A stretch of 64,000 bases of DNA from Phocoena phocoena (taxonomy: Eukaryota > Chordata > Mammalia > Artiodactyla > Phocoenidae). Under the pieces are notes generated by a model. The model had not been told where the DNA came from. It worked only from the letters and a program-made list of their open reading frames with translations, and made no database searches. The DNA is taken from contig NC_089220.1 of assembly GCF_963924675.1 (NCBI RefSeq), positions 48,308,639-48,372,638 of the forward strand. Direction: 5' to 3'. Position numbers and translations under genes: made by a program. This document shows, in pieces, positions 57,646 to 64,000 of this stretch. The stretch's first letter is position 1; each line of letters opens with the position of its first letter.

Positions 57646-57652
57646 AAACTAA
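57158..57652 (+). pseudogene. L1 ORF2 C-terminal remnant and read-through
   Basis: Open for 164 codons. The start ([19 protein letters not shown]) is the L1 ORF2 C-terminus; after that the frame runs on into the 3' UTR, where it has no meaning. Length alone makes it look gene-like. Confidence 0.88.
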
Positions 57653-58127
57653 AAAATGTAAGTGTTTCTTGTGTCTTGACTCTGGAAATTCATTCAACTA
57701 CTGACAGACACTTGGATTGCTTCCAGTTTTTGCCTATTATGAAAAAAGCTTCTGTGAATAACCTTGTACATGTCTTTTGGTGCCAAATTCTCTTGGGCAC
57801 ATACCTGAGCATGGAATTGCTGGGTCATAAGGAAAGTATATATTTAGCTTTAGTAGATACTGTCCAACATTTTCCAAGATGGCTATATTAATTTACATTC
57901 CTACCAGCACTGTATGAGAGTTCCAGTTGCTCTATGTCTTCTCCAGCAGTTGGTATTATCCAATTTAAAAAATTATAGCTTAGGGACCATTATAAGGTAC
58001 CATCCCCAGAGAGCCTTGTGTGATTCTTCTGGGGCAGGACTCATGCATTGGTACTTTTGGAAGTTCTCCCGGCTTATTCCAATGTTCAGCCAGGGCTGAG
58101 AACCACACACTAGAATGATGCCCTAAG

Positions 58128-58286
58128 GTGGCTGGATTTCACAATCAGCTGGAGAAATTTAAAAGGTGTAGGTTCTTGGGTCTTACCCCAGACCTACTGA
58201 ATCAGATTTTCCAAAGGAGAACCTATGATTGTAACTAGTTCCTGGAGGTGATTTGGATGCAACTAGCCTTAAGTTAGGACACCACA
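58128..58286 (+). repeat. MER5-like hAT fragment
   Basis: 'tttcacaatcagctggagaa atttaaaagg', 'cttaccccagacctactgaa tcagattttc' and 'cctggaggtgatttggatgc' follow the MER5-type interior. Confidence 0.6.
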
Positions 58287-58344
58287 GATTTAAGACATGT
58301 TTATTAAAAATTTTAGCAACCATTTTTTTCCAATTGAAAAAGTA

Positions 58345-58500
58345 AAAAGCAAACAAAAACCGTTCATTTATATAGACAATGGAAAGTAGGTCTTTCTTTC
58401 CTAACTTAGACTCCCAGTGATTCTCCATAGAGGCAACTGTATTGTTGAGTTTCATGTTTTGTGCGTATCATTCTAAAAATTTTCTGAACATATTGTATTT
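58345..58500 (-). repeat. Possible old L1 fragment (antisense)
   Basis: 'tctccatagaggcaactgta' and 'gcgtatcattctaaaaattt tct' resemble reversed L1M 3' sequence. Weak. Confidence 0.35.
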
Positions 58501-59403
58501 GTTAGGACCATTTATGTTGCAAGTGGTCAAAAACTCTTTGCATACTGGCTTAAATTTTAAAAAGAAAACTTGGAGAGAATTGCTGTGTATAACTGAATAG
58601 TCCAAATTTAGCCCTGGCTTCAGGTACAGTAAGATCCAGAGACTCAAACTCTCAGTCTTGGTTTTTCACACGTTTTGGCTTTTTCTTTATCATCATGCCC
58701 ATTCCCTTCATGGCAGCAAAGTGGCTACAGCAGTTTTTGACCTCAGAACTTCACTTCTATTCTGAATGGTCAACATAAATCCTAGTAATCCCCCACTTAA
58801 GACTCAAGAACTCTAAAATTGGAAGACTTGTATAAGCAATCCTAAAAATGGTTTCCTTCCCATTTCTATTTACCATTTGTGGCTGGTATAATAGATATTG
58901 TCTAAAACTAGAGCAGAAGTTTTACTAGTTTAAATGGATTAGTAAATAGTTTTTGGAGGGTGGTAACAATATTGGAAACTCGTGTATACCACAAACTTCC
59001 TTATATACACTTTATATTACCTGCCCATTTTTGTATCATAATGCAAAATTTTGACAGACGTAACTTATTCCAGCTGACTCTCCCACTACAATTATTACTA
59101 TTAACTATTATTATGAATTTGTTTAGTTTTTTTCTACCTTAACAGTGGGAATCCTCTTCTTTTTCTTTTCAAACACTAATCTAGAGCTTTCCAAAAGTAT
59201 TCTTGCTTTCTGATAGTTTCAAAATGTTTTCAGCCTATCTTGCTTTCCTTCTTAGACAGGTTCCAACATCCTCCAAGGAACTCTGGCTCCTTTTAGTGAA
59301 AAAAAATGAGATGGGTCAGAAGGTGGAGTCAATGCTGCACTCTGGATGTGACTTCGACTTTGGCTGCAGGAGTGACAGCACCAAAGCAGCAATATACCAT
59401 AGA
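58501..59403. other. Unassigned stretch with one possible ancient repeat
   Basis: 58515-58780 ('gttgcaagtggtcaaaaact', 'ctggcttcaggtacagtaag atccag') resembles a common but old mammalian interspersed repeat that I cannot name. The rest is unassigned. Confidence 0.35.
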
Positions 59404-59623
59404 GCATGGTTCTCAGTGTGGGTGAATTTGTCCCCCAGGAGGCTTTTATCCAGGGACATTTTTACTTGTCATGACTTGACTGGCGCTGGGGGTGTTTACT
59501 ACTGGCGTCTAATGAATAGAGGCCAGGGATGCTGCCAAATCTCCTCCAATACAGAGAACAGCCACCTCCACAGAGAGTTATCTGGCTCCAAATGTCAATA
59601 GCGTTGAGGCTGAGAAACTTTGC
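59404..59623 (+). mobile_element. MER20 DNA transposon
   Basis: The sequence follows MER20 end to end: 'tggttctcagtgtgggtgaa tttgtcccccaggagg', 'ctgggggtgtttactactgg cgtctaatgaatagaggcca gggatgctgcc' and 'ctccaaatgtcaatagcgtt gaggctgagaaact'. About 219 bp, the usual family length. MER20 is a eutherian hAT element; some copies act as hormone-responsive regulatory sites in endometrial stromal cells of placental mammals. Whether this copy does is unknown. Confidence 0.93.
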
Positions 59624-60194
59624 CTAGAGCATTAGCTCATATTGATGCTTTCAGTGTACCTGCTCTTGTTCCTTCCCTTTGTTTTTCTAATATTTTGTTA
59701 CATACGTAGGTAACTTTCCTACCCTTTTGTATATACTTATATGTACATATACATGATTTGTATATATTCCTATCAAATTTGACATTTTACGTTACACGGT
59801 ATCACACCAAATCCTATATTTGAATTACAGTACTGATGGCTTCATTTTAGGTTTTAGGGTGACTAATATGATTTACAAACAGAACACATAGTGGAAACTT
59901 CATGGGAAAGTGTGGTGGTCATGCTTTTCTTTTTCCTTCTTTCATCCTTGCTTCTTGACCTTCAGTTGAGATGTCCAGAAATTAAATCCAAACAGTGCAG
60001 AGTCTATGATCTACTGGTTGGTACTATCCAAGAGTAGCACCAGCTGTCAGAAAAGGAAAACAAAACCCAACCTCTACCGCCCACCTTCCCGGGGCACCAC
60101 GGTAATCATTAGGGCTGGCAGCCCTAGAATGACAAGAAGAGCCCTGTTATGGAACCCATTTTTATATTTTCCTGTTAATAGTGCTATTTTTTCA
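59624..60194. other. Unassigned stretch
   Basis: 59640-59840 is AT-rich and may be a decayed antisense L1 tail. No gene is supported. Confidence 0.35.
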
Positions 60195-61085
60195 TTCCCT
60201 CCTTATTTTTCAAACATTTTTTGAAATATACTATACATACAGGAGAGTGCACGTAAGTGTGTAATTCGATGAACTTTAAAAACCTGATTACATGTATGCA
60301 GCTAGCACCTAGACTGAGACCATGACTAACAACCAGAAATCCCCTTGCATTCCCTTTCAGTCTCTACCCCACACCCCCAAGCAAGAGTCTAGTAACTTCT
60401 AACAGCATAGGTAAGTTTTACCAATTTTTTTAGTTTTCAATAAATGCAATCATACAGGATGTACTCCTTTGTGTCTGGTTTCTGCCACCCAACATTATAT
60501 TTTTGAATTCATTCACATTGTTGCTTGTTAGCTGATAGATCCCACACTCTCAGTGCTGTACAAATATATCACACTATCCGTCCCACTGCTGAACATCTGT
60601 GCAGTTTCCACTTGGGGGCTACTTCAAATAGTGCTGTTATAAACATTTTTTTGGCTGTTGTTATAAACATTTTTGTAAATGTCTTTTGGTGAACATGTAT
60701 AACACATGTATGCATTGCTGTTGGCTCCTAGGAGTGGAATTTTTGCATCATAAATAAGCATATGCTTCACTTCAGTATATAATGCCAAACAGGTTTCCAA
60801 AGCAGTTGTGCCAACTTACACGCCCCTCATTAATGTCAAAGAGTTCCATTTGCTCCCTATTATCACCAACACTTGATATTTTCCATCTTTTTCTTTTTAG
60901 CCATCATGGTGGGGTTATCGTGGGCGGAAACCATGTATTGCCACATGATTTCGATTTGTATTTTCCTTATGATGAATGCAACTGGACATTTTTTCATATA
61001 GTGCTTGGCCACTTAGATATCATCTTTTGTAAGACGTCAATTCCCTATCTTTTATTTATAAAATCTTATGGTGTTTTCTCCTTCA
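60195..61085 (-). mobile_element. Old L1 LINE (antisense)
   Basis: Reversed L1: 'tgaaatatactatacataca gg', 'cctgattacatgtatgcagc', 'tcagtctctaccccacaccc', 'gtactcctttgtgtctggtt tctgccacccaacattata', 'ctaggagtggaatttttgca tca' and 'ccaaagcagttgtgccaact tacacgcccc'. Dead copy of about 890 bp. Confidence 0.87.
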
Positions 61086-61494
61086 TTCTTTTTTATTTTC
61101 CTTGCTGTAGAAAGATTTCCTCTTTCTTCCTGCTCTGACACCTAGGGAGTCTTTATAACATCTGAATTTTTAGGGTAACATTCTCTCATTTTATTTTTGA
61201 GCCTGTACTAATTCACCCTTGGTTCCTTTTTTTTTTTTTTAATGAGGAGTATTTTATTTTAATGATCAGTTGTTAGGGCACTAACGATATAAGATAAAGG
61301 ACTTCTTTTTTTCTTCAGAAACTTAAAATGTAGAAGTATGACCTACTAGGCAAAGCAAATCCTGCTCACAAGGTTTTCTTTCTGGCAGATAGATTAATTT
61401 GAAATGTGATAAAAATGCATATAAAGATTTTTTAGTGAGTGCGTACAAGATTATGGAATACAAGGCTACTTTCTTACTCAGAAAGCTTACATAG
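61086..61494. other. Unassigned stretch
   Basis: Contains a T-run at about 61228-61242. No gene recognised. Confidence 0.35.
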
Positions 61495-62030
61495 AATGAT
61501 AGACTCATCGAACAGATTAGTAGTGCTAGAGGTGTGGGGTAGGGAGGAGAAATAGATGAAAGGGGTCAAAAGGTACAAACCTCCAGTTAAAAGACAAATA
61601 GCTTGGGCTTCCCTGGTGGCGCAGTGGTTGAGAGTCCGCCTGCCAATGCAGGGGACACGGGTTCGTGCCCCGGTCCGGGAGGATCCCATGTGCTGCGGAG
61701 TGGTTGTGCCCGTGAGCCGTGGCCGCTGAACCTGAGCGTCCGGAGCCTGTGCTCTGCAACGGGAGAGGCCACAACAGTGAGAGGCCCGCGTACCGCAAAA
61801 AAAAAAAAAAAAAAAAAAAAAAAGACAACTTCTGGGAAATAAAGTACAAACATGGTGACTATAGTTAAAAACACTGAATTGTATTTGAAAGTTGCTAAGG
61901 AAGTAGATCTTAAAAGTCCTCATCACAAGAAAAAAACAAGTTGTAACTGTGTGTGGCGATGGATGTTGAACTTGTCTGTCTTAAACTAATACAATGTTAC
62001 ATGTCAATTACATCTCGGCTTAGAAAGAAA
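61495..62030 (+). repeat. L1 3' end (sense), split by a SINE
   Basis: The left part ('aaggtacaaacctccagtta aaagacaaa') and right part ('acttctgggaaataaagtac aaacatggtgactatagtta') are consecutive in L1, ending 'acatgtcaattacatctcgg'. The SINE between them carries its own duplication. Confidence 0.85.
61604..61819 (+). mobile_element. CHR-type tRNA-derived SINE, short form
   Basis: Starts GGGCTTCCCTGGTGGCGCAG, B-box GGTTCGTGCCC, and a pure A-tail of about 26. Target duplication AAAAGACAA at 61589-61597 and 61820-61828. Low divergence and a long pure tail suggest a young insertion. Confidence 0.95.
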
Positions 62031-62125
62031 AGAAAATCTCTCAACTGAAATATGACAGATTTTTAAATTGTTAGAATATTTGTTTTTACTGACTTTTAAT
62101 TTTTAAGTTAATAAAAGCTTCAACA

Positions 62126-62315
62126 GGGCTTCCCTGGTGGCGCAGTGATTGAGAGTCCGCCTGCCGATGCAGGGGACGCGAGTTCGTACCCCGGTCCGGG
62201 AAGATCCCACATGCTGCGGAGGGGCTGAGCCCGTGAGCCATGGCCGCTGAGCCTACGCGTCTGGAGCCTGTGCTCCGCAATGGGAGAGGCCACAACAGTG
62301 AGAGGCCCGCGTACC

Positions 62316-62341
<26 letters not shown>
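62126..62341 (+). mobile_element. CHR-type tRNA-derived SINE, short form
   Basis: Starts GGGCTTCCCTGGTGGCGCAG and ends CGCGTACCGC plus an A-tail of about 28. Target duplication AAAAGCTTCAACA at 62113-62125 and AAAAAGTTCAACA at 62342-62354. It lies in the same orientation as another short-form copy 310 bases upstream. The body runs close to that copy. Confidence 0.96.
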
Positions 62342-62349
<8 letters not shown>

Positions 62350-62354
62350 CAACA

Positions 62355-62974
62355 TTACTTAGTGAATACATTCATTAAAAAAGAGAAACAAAACAAAAAC
62401 ACACACACACAAAAATAAAAAAGAGAAACAAACTGTTACTCTTCCCCTGCCCACATTATAGCCCATCAGGAAAAAGCACTGAGTTCAGGCCAAAATCATA
62501 AAAACTTTCAATTAAACTAATAATTGCTGGCATGCTTCCGTTTAAATTTCCTTGCCTCATTATCTCTGATTGCTTTTCACACCGTTAGGTCACTAAAGCC
62601 TGCTTTTGAGACAAAAACTATTCATTCCCCAAAAGTCAGGGGAACAATTAATGATAAGGATGTAAGTTAATTAACACAATCATTTTGTCTTAATTATTTA
62701 AAGTCCAGTTTTATTCCTCCAGCACACCTGTCCCCTAGCTTTCAGAACCATACTGAGATCTGTAATTTTTCACTGATGAATTTATAGCTTTCACATACAC
62801 AAAGAGAAGAAATAGAATCTTAAAGGCAATGCACACAAAAATTATTGTGTCAACATATACATGCCAACTTTTACACACACACACCCCTACATATTTTTAA
62901 AAGATGTCTTCTTTAATATTAACAATGGGATTTTTGTTTCCAACTAAACAATTTTAGTAATTCTTTTGAGACAC
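62355..62974. other. Unassigned AT-rich stretch
   Basis: Contains a short CA run at 62400-62412 and another at 62875-62884. No gene or repeat recognised. Confidence 0.4.
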
Positions 62975-63645
62975 CTTTGCTATTCATTTTTTAAACTTTA
63001 TACTTTTTGAATACTGTAATTTTGTTTTACCATTGTAACCATTTTTAAGTGTATGACTCAGTGACATTAAGTACATTCACACTGCTGTGAGACCATTACC
63101 ACCATCCATCTCCAGAATTTTTTCATCTTCCTAAACTAAGACTCTGTTCCCATTAAACATGACTCCCTAATACCTCCTTCTCCCACCATTCTATTCTACT
63201 TCTATCTCTCTGTGTTTGACTACTCTAGGTACCTCATGTAAGTGGAATCATACAGTATTTGTCCTTTTGTAGCGGGCTTAATTCACTGAGCATAATGTCT
63301 TCAAGTTTCAGCCCTGTTGTAGTGTGTGTCAGAATTTCCTTCCTTTTTTAAGCTAATATTCCATTGGATGTATATATGACATTTTTTAATCCATTCATCT
63401 GTTGATGGACATTTAGATTGCCTCTACCTTTTGGCTATTGTGAATAATGTTGCTATGCACATGGATGTGCAAATATCTGTTTGAATCCCCGCTTTCATTT
63501 CTTTTGAGAGAAGTGAAAAGAATCCCGGAAGTGGAATTGCTGAATCCTATGGTAATACTATGTTTAATTTTTTTGAGGAACTGCCATGGTGTTTTCCACA
63601 GGGGCTAAACATTTTACATACCCACCAGTTATGCACAAGGTAAAC
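62975..63645 (-). mobile_element. Old L1 LINE (antisense)
   Basis: Reversed L1: 'accattgtaaccatttttaa gtgtatgactcagtgacatt', 'gtgagaccattaccaccatc', 'aagtggaatcatacagtatt tgtcc', 'tccattcatctgttgatgga catttagattgcc' and 'ggggctaaacattttacata cccacc'. Dead copy. Confidence 0.9.
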
Positions 63646-64000
63646 ACTGTATTTTATTTGTATTTTAAATCTATGAACTCTGAATAGCTTTTGTACACAT
63701 CCCATGACCCCAAGACCAGCATTTGTCTGTCTGTCTGTCGATCTATCTACATCGATATTTAGAATGCAAACATTAATTTGCAACTGGTGGAAGCACCCTG
63801 AGTCAAGACACAGTTTTGATTGGTGTACCTAACTGCACCCTCTCTTGCTGGGGGTCTCTTATTCTTCTGGGTATCTGAGGGAGGTTGGGATGGGCAGACA
63901 GATCCCCCTACCCAGCTCTGTAGCCAGAGGGGCAAGTCCTGGTGACTTAATTGCCCTGGGTGACAGAGATCTGGTCTCTCCCAGAGGGCTTTTCTATGGG
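63646..64000. other. Unassigned end of window
   Basis: Holds a short (TCTG)n/(TCTA)n tract at about 63723-63750. Nothing else recognised before the window ends. Confidence 0.4.

Larger units (their letters stand above)
55351..57965 (-). repeat. Old L1 (antisense), split by later insertions
   Basis: The left part (55351-55784) reads 'tgaaatatgacatatgttcc', 'gcccagtctcaaacttcata taaataagatcacgcaatat'. The right part (57665-57965) continues 'ggattgcttccagtttttgc', 'gagcatggaattgctgggtc ataagg' and 'ccaagatggctatattaatt tacattcctaccagcactgt'. The order fits one antisense L1 interrupted in the middle. Confidence 0.75.
55318..58106 (+). repeat. MER5-like hAT transposon split by a 2.6-kb insertion nest
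   Basis: The left end, CAGTGGTTTTCAATCCTGGC with 'tgtacattagact', lies at 55318-55350. The right end, 'gcattggtacttttggaagt' to 'cagccagggctgagaaccac', lies at about 58045-58106. Together they make one short hAT element. The DNA between is L1 and SINE sequence. Confidence 0.55.

Noticed and set aside
57158..57652. Plus-strand ORF of 164 codons as a gene
   Set aside because: Its start is the L1 ORF2 C-terminus and the remainder is L1 3' UTR read by chance.
841..62341. tRNA genes suggested by A-box and B-box motifs
   Set aside because: All instances belong to tRNA-derived SINEs with A-tails and target duplications. None can fold into a proper cloverleaf with a complete acceptor stem, judged by eye.
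841..62341. CRISPR-like array from repeated GC-rich segments
   Set aside because: The repeats are about 200-350 bases, dispersed over tens of kilobases and in both orientations, which is SINE dispersal.
1..64000. A new biological system (defence, toxin or biosynthetic cluster)
   Set aside because: No operon, no conserved protein domain outside transposons and no clustered genes were seen. The window fits ordinary mammalian intergenic or intronic DNA.

Overview
This window looks like nuclear DNA from a cetacean, in a stretch with no protein-coding gene that I can support. The best evidence is a set of 15 tRNA-derived SINEs of the CHR type (Cetacea/Hippopotamidae/Ruminantia lineage). They come in a long form with an extra 3' body and AATAAA-rich tail, and a short GC-rich form ending in a pure A-run. 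Most are flanked by clear target-site duplications. The short form in this abundance, with no BovB or BovA elements seen, points to a whale or dolphin. L1 copies with the cetartiodactyl-type 3' UTR and old mammalian repeats (L2, MIR, MaLR LTRs, hAT DNA transposons) fill much of the rest. No tRNA or rRNA gene, CRISPR array, operon or bacterial signal is present.

Layout: 0-3.7 kb holds two MIRs, three SINEs and an L2. 3.7-9 kb is mostly unique with L2 tails. 9-11.8 kb is an antisense L2 broken by LTR sequence, which itself carries a SINE. 11.8-14.4 kb is unique and holds a palindromic RFX-type X-box. 14.5-14.9 kb is a young truncated L1. 17.4-18.5 kb holds a MIR, a hAT fragment and a 622-bp hAT transposon with an exact 8-bp duplication. 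18.5-22.6 kb is about 4 kb with no repeat I can recognise.

22.6-25.1 kb holds a MaLR LTR and a truncated L1. 25.4-27.1 kb is a long antisense L2 with a decayed reverse-transcriptase motif. 29-32.1 kb holds two hAT elements, a sense L2 and an L1 3' end. 32.1-34 kb is mostly unique with one weak candidate exon and a GT repeat. 34-36 kb is L1 and L2. 36-41.5 kb is mostly unique with MIR/L2 remnants.

41.5-48.5 kb is dense in repeats, including a 5'-inverted (twin-primed) L1 inside an L2 and a hAT element split by a SINE. 49-54.6 kb holds SINEs, a MIR, LTR-like sequence and a 1.8-kb antisense L1 with a SINE inside it. 55.3-58.1 kb is a nest several insertions deep. 58-64 kb holds a MER20, two antisense L1s and two SINEs, one of them inside an L1 3' end.

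No genes act together here. The window reads as intergenic or intronic sequence whose visible history is successive retrotransposon insertion. All open reading frames are short, and most either lie across repeats or have no supporting features. Family names were assigned by recognising consensus-like sequence by eye, so repeat boundaries are approximate (often within 10-30 bases) unless target-site duplications fix them.
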